A stretch of 12,732 bases of DNA, taken from positions 360,802 through 373,533 of the forward strand of contig MU631310.1 in assembly GCA_026770615.1 (NCBI GenBank). Direction: 5' to 3'. The notes below the pieces were generated by a model. It saw nothing but the letters and a program-made list of their open reading frames with translations. It was not told the DNA's origin and made no database searches. The position numbers and the translations under genes were made by a program. Origin of the DNA: Pavlovales sp. CCMP2436 (Eukaryota > Haptophyta > Pavlovophyceae > Pavlovales). Shown here in pieces: positions 7,106-12,732 of the stretch (position 1 is the stretch's first letter; each line of letters opens with the position of its first letter).

Positions 7106-7204
7106 GTAGCGCGTCGGAGCCTGCGTCGGAGCGCTAAGATCTGCTCTTGACTTGTACCAGACCGCAGCCACACCGCCCAGCCAGAGTGCCCCTACATAAA
7201 TACT
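7106..7204 (-). repeat. Diverged copy of the microexon/intron/exon-start block at 7739-7827
   Basis: This about 99-bp stretch and 7739-7827 share most of their sequence, including GTAGCGCGT-GGAGCCTGCGTC near the left end and CCCCTACAT-AATA near the right. Read on the minus strand, both contain TAG|GGG, a GGCTGG-CG|GT junction, a short GT-AG intron ending GACGCAG|, and GCTCC at the start of the next exon. The copy lies beyond the stop codon of the gene at 7352 and soon meets a stop, so it looks like a decayed tail duplication. Confidence 0.6.
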
Positions 7205-7351
7205 AATTCAGTGATAGCGTTGCCGTTGGCTTTTTAATTTATCGCTTTCACGCGGCTTTGGCCGCTGAGTCCGGATTAGTTAATCCGGTCAGGAATTAGT
7301 AGTCTTACACAAGATAATACTTATTTGTTGTCGACAAATAATACACAGCCG
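7205..7351. other. 3' flank of the 7352-8020 gene
   Basis: AT-rich sequence with short G/C patches such as CACGCGGCTTTGGCCG. It lies between the stop codon at 7352-7354 and the duplicated block. No gene is seen, and a clear AATAAA polyadenylation signal is not evident on the minus strand. Confidence 0.4.
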
Positions 7352-8020
7352 CTACTGCTCCTTGCGTGCGAGCAGGAGCGCGCGCACCCGCGCGTGCATC
7401 TTGGCCTGCAGCCGCGGGATGTCGTCTGCCCGCGGCAGCACGCGCATGAGTGGCCGCTCCGGTCTGCATTAATTAAATGTAAAATGCATGATTATGGTCA
7501 TGATCATCATTAAATGCAAGTAAATGCTAGTAGTAGTATATATGATAACAGGCCGCACACGCACACGAGTTCTCGACATTCAAAACCACCTCGCTTCCCA
7601 GCGATATGTCACCGCTGGGATCACGAATGGACTCGCTTGCTCGCGCACTGTCGGGCGGCCCCGCGTTGCGCAGCGACTCCAGCGCTTTGTTTTCGGCTTC
7701 CTCATCATCCACCACTTCTACCAGCTCCCCACTTCGGCGTAGCGCGTAGGAGCCTGCGTCAGAGCGCTTAGATCAGCCTGACTTGAACTTGAAACGTACC
7801 GCCAGCCCGAACCCCCCTACATTAATATATGATAACATGGGCGGCCTCTCCGGTCTAATAAGATTAATATTTGTATGTAATATGTCTTGTTACGAGTATG
7901 TGATGGTGCCCCTTCTACACACGTGTCAGCGCCGATAGCACTGGAGTTGGTGGCTTCGATCGACACACACCCACCCACCCACACCCCCCCCCACCCCACC
8001 CGGACTGGGAGATCCGCGCA
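7352..8020 (-). CDS. Last exons of an unrecognised gene, including a 17-nt microexon
   Basis: Exons in order of translation: 8020-7923 (or starting 8004), 7816-7800, 7753-7567 and 7463-7352. Junctions: CTAG| or CTCCCAG| at the first start, GACAC|GTGTGT, AATGTAG|, GGCG|GTACGT, CTGACGCAG|, AACTC|GTGTGC and TTAATGCAG|. All remainders agree (2+1, 1+2, 2+1) and lead to TAG at 7352-7354. Peptide features: VSIEATNSSAIGAD, then GVRAG from the microexon, GSYALRRSGELVEVVDDEE, an acidic and polar middle, DISLGSEVVLNVENS, then a basic helical end LMRVLPRADDIPRLQAKMHA and RVRALLLARKEQ. Introns are short (46-106 bp). No domain is recognised; the basic C-terminal helix might bind nucleic acid or protein, but that is a guess. 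Exon 8450-8529 may belong upstream. Frame agreement across four exons makes this gene likely. Confidence 0.6.
7837..7854 (-). pseudogene. Intronic copy of the start of the terminal exon
   Basis: On the minus strand TTATTAG|ACCGGAGAGGCC-GCCCAT|GTTATC resembles the start of the terminal exon, GCAG|ACCGGAGCGGCC-ACTCAT (7463 downward). Both would encode PERP. At 18 nt it would splice in phase as a cassette, but the next intron would then be only 20 bp, which is implausibly short for most eukaryotes. So it is better read as a relic. Confidence 0.4.
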
Positions 8021-8286
8021 CTAGACGCAACTTCCGGTACTACACACAGGGCAGTGGTGGGTATTACACAGGACAGTCTCTCGCGCGTAGCAATGACAAT
8101 AACAAAGAATGATGAGCACAATAATAATAGCATTTATAAATAACAACCAAAAATCATTATAGCTATAATAATGATATACATATACGTATACACATAATCA
8201 ATTATACATATAAACGATACCCGTCATAATCATCAATATAATTATATCCACACCAATGGTTTCAGGGGCGCTACCCTTCTCAGGTC

Positions 8287-8327
8287 ATGCCCCTACACCT
8301 TCAGGCTGCAAGTCGGGGGACATTAAA
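8287..8327 (-). repeat. Dispersed repeat copy (also at 3024-3060 and 9111-9158)
   Basis: The plus strand reads CCCCTACACC-TTCAGGCTGCAAG-GGGGGACATTAAAA. A similar sequence occurs inverted at 3024-3060 (TTTTACGTCCCC-GGCTTGCAGCCTGAAGG) and in the same orientation at 9111-9158. The shared core is GGCTGCAAG flanked by C- and G-runs and ending in TTAAA or TAAAA. It may mark a small dispersed element whose ends I cannot define. Confidence 0.45.
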
Positions 8328-8361
8328 AAAACAAAAAAGAACAAAAAACTAAAACGCGCGA

Positions 8362-8385
8362 CTGTGGCCATCGCCTGCCAATCCG
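8362..8385 (-). pseudogene. Intronic copy of the end of exon 8450-8529
   Basis: Twenty-four bases match the last 24 bases of the neighbouring exon (8450-8473) with two mismatches. The donor GTGCGA that follows the exon copy is not conserved here (CAG is followed by TCGCG), so this copy cannot be spliced in the same way. It lies in what would be the downstream intron. Confidence 0.5.
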
Positions 8386-8449
8386 TTAAGTATAAAATAA
8401 TAATATGAATACTAATCAACTAGTAATAAAATTAAAGCATCAGTCGCAC

Positions 8450-8529
8450 CTGCGGCCATTGCCTGCCAATCCGGACGTCGGCGGCTTGCGTGTCGGCGAC
8501 GGCCGTCGTGCGAGTTTGCTGAGTCCGGG
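8450..8529 (-). CDS. Exon candidate upstream of the 7352-8020 gene
   Basis: An 80-bp GC-rich island between ATCATAACAG| and CCGCAG|GTGCGA. With a two-base remainder at the start it reads RTQQTRTTAVADTQAADVRI then GRQWPQ, with about three quarters G/C at third positions, and ends in phase 0. That fits the exon beginning at 8020 (CADLPVRVGWGG). A second frame (SKLARRPSPTRKPPTSGLAG) is also open, so the frame is not certain. No family recognised. Confidence 0.45.
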
Positions 8530-8579
8530 CTGTTATGATTTAAATTTGATAATTTATACGACATCACATGATATACAAC

Positions 8580-8830
8580 CCCACCTTAAGGGTTCAGGCC
8601 TTAGGGTCGGAGCTAGGGTAAGAGCAGGCGTTGGAGTTCTGGTTGACTGTTAACGTTAATGAGGGCTGGCGATGGCTCGGGCAAGGGCAAGGATTATAGG
8701 ATAATGTTGCTAGGGCTAGGGTTCGAGCAAAGGTTGGAGTTAGGACAAGGGTTAGGTAAAAGTTGCTAGGGCTAGGGTTCAGGCTAGGGTTCATATTAGG
8801 GCTAGGGTTGGCGATGGCAAGAAGTGTTGA
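8580..8830 (+). repeat. Degenerate telomere-like TAGGG repeats
   Basis: About ten irregular copies of (G/T)CTAGGG(T/C)T or TTAGGG variants occur, densest at 8700-8815 (GCTAGGGCTAGGGTT twice). They resemble an interstitial, decayed telomeric or subtelomeric tract of the TTAGGG/TTTAGGG type. The open frame on the opposite strand (Asn-Pro-Ser rich) is translated repeat. Confidence 0.6.
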
Positions 8831-9330
8831 TTTCATTAGGGATTGCAGCGGTTGATCAGCATATTTTCCTTTTTCATTTCTCCGAGGGCCGTTCTTTAGA
8901 AAGATGACAGGCTGCTAGGTTGATTGCTGAGTTTGATCAGTTGGCAAGGGCTCAAAAATAGATTTGATATTTTTGCAAAAGTATTGTCCGTCAAAATCGA
9001 TTTTGGATCTTTTTGCCCTGCCCCTCTCCAAGAAAAATTATATCCACGAAATTGCAAAAAATAAATGTGCATTAGAAAGAGATTAAATCAGATGGTAGTG
9101 AAAGCAGACATAACCCCTACGCCCCCGACCAGGGGCTGCAAGCGGGGAGGCTTTAAAGGAACTATTATCAAAAAAGGCATAGAAGCAGACATTATAATGT
9201 GTCTGATCAGCCTTGCGGTATGGACGGTATCCATGTGCTCTGCTAAAGTCCCCTGATCCGAGTATTTCTCAATGCTTGGGTCCGGTGGAGACCTGTCAGG
9301 GGACGGACGTATTTCTAGATATTTACACAC
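8831..9330. other. Spacer with one dispersed repeat copy and no supported gene
   Basis: AT-rich with repeated TTTTTGC/GCAAAAA stretches between about 8940 and 9060. It includes the third copy of the dispersed repeat (9111-9158). A minus-strand open frame runs on below the donor at 9330 (LAEHMDTVHTARLIRH) to 9088. It has low third-position GC and crosses the dispersed repeat, so I treat it as read-through rather than an exon. Confidence 0.4.
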
Positions 9331-9426
9331 CGCAAGCGAGCTTGCTGCCCTCCCTGCGCTTTGTCTTCGCCGCACGGAACTGCGTTCGCGCATCTCTTTG
9401 CGCGCGGAGCGGCCGCCCACCACGCG
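9331..9426 (-). CDS. Lone exon candidate, Arg/Ser/Ala-rich
   Basis: Exactly 32 codons lie between a strong acceptor (a run of ten C, then TTCGTCTCCCAG|) and the donor GCG|GTGTGT. It reads RVVGGRSARKEMRERSSVRR, then RQSAGRAASSLA, with high third-position GC. Another frame starting at an upstream ATG (9487-9485) is also open through the poly-C tract and would give a Pro-then-Arg-rich peptide. Phase 0 at the end does not match the one-base remainder required by exon 8529, so an exon is missing between them, or this belongs to another gene. Confidence 0.4.
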
Positions 9427-9724
9427 CTGGGAGACGAAGGGGGGGGGGAAAGAGGGGGGTAGGGGGGTCAGTTTGTATACGACTCATGGCGATTTCATAG
9501 GGGAAGGGGTTGGGGCAGGGAAATAGGCGCGTTCACCCAAGCGGTAATTTGATAGCCCCCCCCCCCCCCCCGCCGCCCCCCCCTTTTCTTCTTTTTCTTA
9601 AGTGACGTGGCGAGGGTCCAAGCAAGTAAAACGGAGCTTCAATTCACGTGATCAGCCTCTTCAATATCCTTAAGATCCCTTTTAATGGGGCGAGAATGAT
9701 TGTGTAACAACTTGTGATAGCATA
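9427..9724. repeat. G-runs, poly-C tract and 3' flank of the next gene
   Basis: Plus-strand G-runs at 9439-9477 and a C-run of 16 followed by CGCCG and 8 more C (9556-9583) dominate. Such tracts can form G-quadruplex or i-motif structures. On the minus strand the stretch just below 9725 is the 3' flank of the 9725-10046 gene. No gene is seen here apart from the possible ATG noted for the exon at 9331. Confidence 0.5.
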
Positions 9725-10046
9725 CTAATTCGAATCCGGACTGGGCCGAATCCGGGCAACTGCCAAAGAAAGGCAGTCGGAAAACGAATTAGTGCAGTAT
9801 CCCCTTTTGAATCTGCCCTCGGAGCACCTCCGCCAGAATCGATTTGCACACTGATCACAATCAAATCACCCCCCCCCCCTCCCCCCTTCCCCTTTCCCGC
9901 CGCCGCCTTACCTGCACTAGGATCGCCGCGGCGTTTAAAATCTGCAAGACCACAGATGTCATCGAGTCTTTGAAAATCGGGTCTAAAGGCGCTGTCCGTA
10001 CTGTCCCAGACGGCCGTCCCGAGCAACAGATCCGAGAGTAGATACC
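9725..10046 (-). CDS. Last two exons of an unrecognised gene
   Basis: Exon 10046-9912 lies between CCTCCCCCCTGCAG| and GTGCAG|GTAAGG, among the best splice sites in the window. It reads GYLLSDLLLGTAVWDSTDSA, then FRPDFQRLDDICGLADFKRR and GDPSA. Its one-base remainder joins an exon at 9759-9725 after CTTTCTTTGGCAG|, giving VARIRPSPDSN and TAG at 9725-9727. The intron is 152 bp. The alternative is reading straight through the intron, which also stays open but gives a poly-Gly and Lys stretch of simple-sequence type. The exon mixes hydrophobic helix-like and charged segments, as in a folded domain, but I do not recognise the family. The upstream exon must end with a one-base remainder; none was found. 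Confidence 0.6.
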
Positions 10047-10327
10047 CTGCAGGGGGGAGGTAGGGTGGGGTGTGTGTGAGTGTGTGTGGGTGTGGGGGGG
10101 GTGGGTCAGACACGATGGAGGGGGAGGGGGGGTTGTCAGGGCGGTCAGTCAGAGAGGAGGGGGGTTGAACAGAGAGAGACGACAGTCAGACAGTGCAACA
10201 GGCACGCTTGAAAATAGGTACGATTAACTAAGATAGAATACGAACTTCATCTGATTAGTTTGCCTCTGCGATCGCACGCGGCCGCCCGTGTAGCTTTAAA
10301 AAATATATTATTCATACATTTACTTAC
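10047..10327. other. Pyrimidine/purine-rich region upstream of the 9725-10046 gene
   Basis: From 10047 to about 10200 the minus strand is strongly C/T-rich with CA runs, as expected of a long intron end. A GC patch at 10264-10293 includes GCGATCGCACGCGGCCGCC. It resembles the CTTTGCGATCGCGCACTG text at 11029 but has no donor site that would make it an exon. Confidence 0.4.
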
Positions 10328-10365
10328 CACTTAAAAAAGAATGGATATACCTCCTGCTCGTCCAT
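10328..10365 (-). CDS. Weak candidate for a short first exon
   Basis: On the minus strand ATG at 10365 starts MDEQEVYPFFFK, followed by the consensus donor GTAAGT at 10327-10322. It ends with a two-base remainder, which does not match the exon at 10046 directly. It is preceded by a CTA/CTG triplet run (10372-10395 on the plus strand AGTAGCAGTAGTAGCAG). The donor is good but the exon is short and unsupported by family. Confidence 0.2.
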
Positions 10366-10508
10366 TAACAATAGTAGCAGTAGTAGCAGTAGTAGAACAT
10401 AGTGAGAAGAAAGGATTTCTATTTATAAATTTCTGTTCCGTAAGACGGTTTCTAGACGTGAGTCCAGGATCACTCCCAAGCACACAGATACCCCTCCCCC
10501 GAGCCTGG

Positions 10509-10840
10509 TGACACTTTTTCTTTTTCTTTTTGCTGTGTAACAACCTAACGCTGCCATTGCACCCACCGGAGCAAACGTCCTGATCTCATCCGGATAGGAC
10601 GAGGCATCTCATAAGTTTAAACACGATGGTGTTCGCATTTTGTGCGGAACCCCCACCCCCCCTCCCCATTCCACGCCCACACACACACACACCCTATCCC
10701 ACCACCACACACACCACCAAATACCACCACCACCACCACCACCACCATAACCACCACCACCATTTTAACCACATCATCACACATGATTGTATGGATAATA
10801 TCCATACTCACCACACATATAATACTATAATACTCGACAG
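10509..10840 (+). repeat. Left arm of a large inverted repeat
   Basis: Begins TGACACTTTTTCTTTTTC and ends AATACTCGACAG. It is a near-identical inverted copy of 11075-11403. Differences are mainly in simple-repeat lengths (C-run, CA, CCA) plus a few substitutions such as GTGTAAC against GCGTAAC. Inside are CA and CCA microsatellites and the short palindrome GGATAATATCC. The open frames on both strands (His-rich, Val/Gly-rich) are translated repeats. Confidence 0.92.
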
Positions 10841-11074
10841 CCCCCTTACAAACTTGACTTTGCACGATTCGAACCTGTGACCTGCAAGCGTCGGCCATTA
10901 ATTGTTCCTACAAAGAGAGCGTGTACGAAAGAATAGTCATCCGCGGATTGCCGCGATCATTTTTTTGTTTTTTTTTGTTACACGAATTATTTGTATTATA
11001 TAATATACCTTTTCCTCCGCTGCGCCGCCTTTGCGATCGCGCACTGCTGTGGCTGCGGCGGCGGTGGCGGCGGC
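10841..11074. other. Spacer of the inverted repeat
   Basis: A 234-bp unique loop between the arms. It holds a tRNA-like stretch next to the left arm, CCGCGGATTGCCGCG, T-runs, and a GC-rich end GGCTGCGGCGGCGGTGGCGG abutting the right arm. A transcript across the arms would form a long hairpin with this as its loop. Confidence 0.8.
10856..10917 (-). pseudogene. tRNA-like relic
   Basis: On the minus strand GGTTCGAATC (10875-10866) matches the TpsiC arm/B-box consensus. CTCTTTG and CAAAGTC at the two ends can pair over five bases like an acceptor stem, and CTTGCAG resembles an anticodon loop with TGC (Ala). But the whole is only 62 nt, the D arm is not recognisable and the T and anticodon stems pair poorly. 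It is probably a degenerate tRNA or the head of a tRNA-derived short interspersed element. Confidence 0.3.
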
Positions 11075-11403
11075 CTGTCGAGTATTATAGTATTAATATG
11101 TGTGGTGAGTATGGATATTATCCATACAATCATGTGTGATGATGTTGGTGGTTAAAATGGTGGTGGTGGTTATGGTGGTGGTGGTGGTGGTGGAATGGGG
11201 TGGTGTGTGTGGTGGTGGGATAGGGTGTGTGTGTGTGTGGGCGTGGAATGGGGAGGGGGGGGGTCCGCACAAAATGCGAACACCATCGTGTTTAAACTTA
11301 TGAGATGCCTCGTCCTATCCGGATGAGATCAGGACGTTTGCTCCGGTGGGTGCAATGGCAGCGTTAGGTTGTTACGCAGCAAAAAGAAAAAGAAAAAGTG
11401 TCA
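11075..11403 (-). repeat. Right arm of a large inverted repeat
   Basis: Reverse-complement partner of 10509-10840, beginning CTGTCGAGTATTATAG and ending GAAAAAGTGTCA. The two arm ends are sharply defined: bases outside both inner and outer ends do not pair. No obvious target-site duplication flanks the structure (GCCTGG on the left, GCGTCT on the right). Confidence 0.92.
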
Positions 11404-12478
11404 GCGTCTGAGTGTCTCTATCGGAGGTAAATGACTGCATTCTATCGGATATAGCCTGACAAGGCAATCTATCGGACGCAGCACCCGCAGTAAATATAAA
11501 GAGTAAATATAGTAAATATCCATCGGGCAGTGCCGTGTCATGCATTGTTTTCATAAAAGAGCCTTAATTATCTAATACTAAGAATAAAAAAGATTATGAA
11601 TGTATGCCTCGTCATGCAGAATACTAATAACCTCAATGATCATATACTAATAATACTTAAATGGCATTAGTATGACGGCAACATTGTTGACTACGTCCAG
11701 TTTGGCTGCGTTAAGACTACGTATAACGAAAATGAAAAAATTATTATAAATTTATAAGAATGATTAAATATTGCTATTTTGTCTTATAGCTTGCTTCAAG
11801 ACTGTTCGTAATATGATATCAATTAGTTATATAACGCATACACAACTTCCAGGAGAGTCACACGCCAGCTTGTATCCCTATTAGTAATAGAACCCATACA
11901 CAATGCTGTACATTTCTGGTGGCTGCGAGCAGTTCGGCTGCGAGCTGTTGCGCGTGCGGAGTTGCCGCTACGTACTCCTGTGATTTTAAATAAATTTAAA
12001 TATTATTTTGAATAACTTGTTATACAAATGCACGTGCGGAGTGGCGACCACATGATGCTGCAAGTTATAATAAATCATTTTAATAGTTTTATAATTTATA
12101 TATATTAAATTATAATTGAACTAATTGCACAAATATGTGCGCGGAGTGGCAGACTCGTATTCCCAAAAAAAGATAAAGCAAAAATAGCGGGGGTCGTGCT
12201 TACACACGGGAATTCAAAATTTGTTCGACCAAAATACCCACCTTCCGTCCAACGAGAAATTTGCACACCAAAATAAAAGGGGCGCGCTCGCTAACGATGA
12301 TTACTTTTGACGCTAAATAATATAACAGTCGCGCGACAAATGCTAAGCTTTAAAAAAACTATAGATGAAAAATTGATTATAATTGCAAAACTAATTCCTT
12401 GAGGATCATGATGAAAATTGATAGCGAACATTTAAAATTAATCGTTAAAATTAAACATTATACATTTTAGTCAACTAG
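11404..12478. other. AT-rich region with minor repeats and no supported gene
   Basis: TCTATCGGA occurs three times (11417, 11441, 11468). A motif like GTGCGGAGTGGC recurs at about 11957, 12031 and 12137, each after AT-rich text. GGCTGCGAGCAG-TCGGCTGCGAGCTG (11931-11957) resembles the CTGCGAG-rich leader of the Sel1-MYND gene. I see no splice-bounded coding island here. A short GC patch at 12272-12295 is not an exon by any criterion used. Confidence 0.5.
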
Positions 12479-12479
12479 G

Positions 12480-12549
12480 ATACCTTCAAGATCACGTTTT
12501 TATAAATGATGTAATTTCGCGACAATAAAAGTGAATTATACACACACTT

Positions 12550-12585
<36 letters not shown>

Positions 12586-12697
12586 CTGTACATATATATA
12601 TATATATGTGTGTGTGTGTGCATGTAGACACCTTTGATGATGATGCTAAATATTGTAAATATTTCGAAAATAAATGCTTAATACCTTCAAGATCACG
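12480..12697. repeat. 17-nt direct repeats flanking a CA/TA palindrome
   Basis: ATACCTTCAAGATCACG occurs at 12480-12496 and again at 12681-12697. Between them, 12550-12620 is a near-perfect inverted structure: (CA)n(TA)n, a short centre CTGTAC, then (TA)n(TG)n. Such a palindrome can extrude as a cruciform and is prone to length change. Confidence 0.85.
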
Positions 12698-12732
12698 AGC
12701 GAGATTGCGGCGCGTTCGTCCCCTTCTCTGCA

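Noticed and set aside
7817..7836. A 20-bp intron between 7816 and 7837
   Set aside because: Phase allows it, but spliceosomal introns this short are known only in special lineages; direct splicing of 7923 to 7816 is also in phase and simpler.
8594..8836. Minus-strand Asn-Pro-Ser-rich open frame
   Set aside because: It is a translation of the telomere-like TAGGG repeats.
9088..9330. Continuation of the minus frame below the donor at 9330
   Set aside because: Third-position GC drops sharply and the frame crosses a dispersed repeat, so it looks like read-through beyond the exon.
10856..10917. Functional tRNA-Ala gene on the minus strand
   Set aside because: Only 62 nt, no D arm, poor anticodon and T stems; kept only as a tRNA-like relic.
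10617..11139. His-rich, Thr-rich and Val/Gly-rich open frames in the inverted repeat
   Set aside because: They follow CA and CCA microsatellites in every frame and show no independent coding signal.
10509..11403. DNA transposon with terminal inverted repeats
   Set aside because: The arms fill almost the whole structure, the spacer encodes no transposase and no target-site duplication is visible; a foldback or non-autonomous element remains possible but unproved.

Overview
The window reads as nuclear DNA of a eukaryote, most likely a protist or microalga; I cannot name the lineage. GC-rich, protein-like islands of 50-460 bp sit in AT-rich DNA full of simple repeats (AAC/AAT runs, CA, CCA, poly-A, poly-C). 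Many islands are bounded by good splice sites (for example CAG|GTGAAG, GCAG|GTAAGG, CCCCCTGCAG|), and their reading frames join in phase across the predicted introns. No bacterial operons, Shine-Dalgarno sites or phage features are seen.

Layout. Positions 1-1776 (+): low-complexity DNA, then the 3' part of an unrecognised gene with at least four exons, including an 18-nt microexon, a Gly/Pro-rich exon and a terminal exon ending in TAA at 1774-1776. Positions 2721-3730 (+), perhaps from 2366: the end of a gelsolin/villin-family gene whose last two exons join in phase 0 across an apparent GC-AG intron. Positions 4386-5693 (-): the only complete gene, an intronless Sel1-repeat protein of 435 aa with a C-terminal MYND zinc finger. 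Positions 4067-4156 (-): a very small ORF overlapping strong hairpins. Positions 6355-6680 (-): a weak two-exon gene end. Positions 7352-8020 (-), perhaps from 8529: the last exons of an unrecognised gene with a 17-nt microexon. Positions 9331-9426 (-): a lone exon candidate. Positions 9725-10046 (-): the last two exons of another unrecognised gene with excellent splice sites. Positions 10509-11403: a large inverted repeat (arms about 330 bp, spacer 234 bp) with a tRNA-like relic in its spacer. Positions 11404-12732: AT-rich, repeat-bearing, with no convincing gene.

The genes do not form an obvious pathway. Two are recognisable: a cytoskeletal actin-binding family member and a Sel1/MYND interaction scaffold. 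The most notable shared feature is that several genes carry diverged copies of their own exon ends, in one case with working-looking splice signals, inside or just beyond their introns. This suggests repeated local duplication of exon-intron junctions, which may create microexons. All exon models are read by eye from splice signals, frame and codon bias; no transcript or homology search was available.
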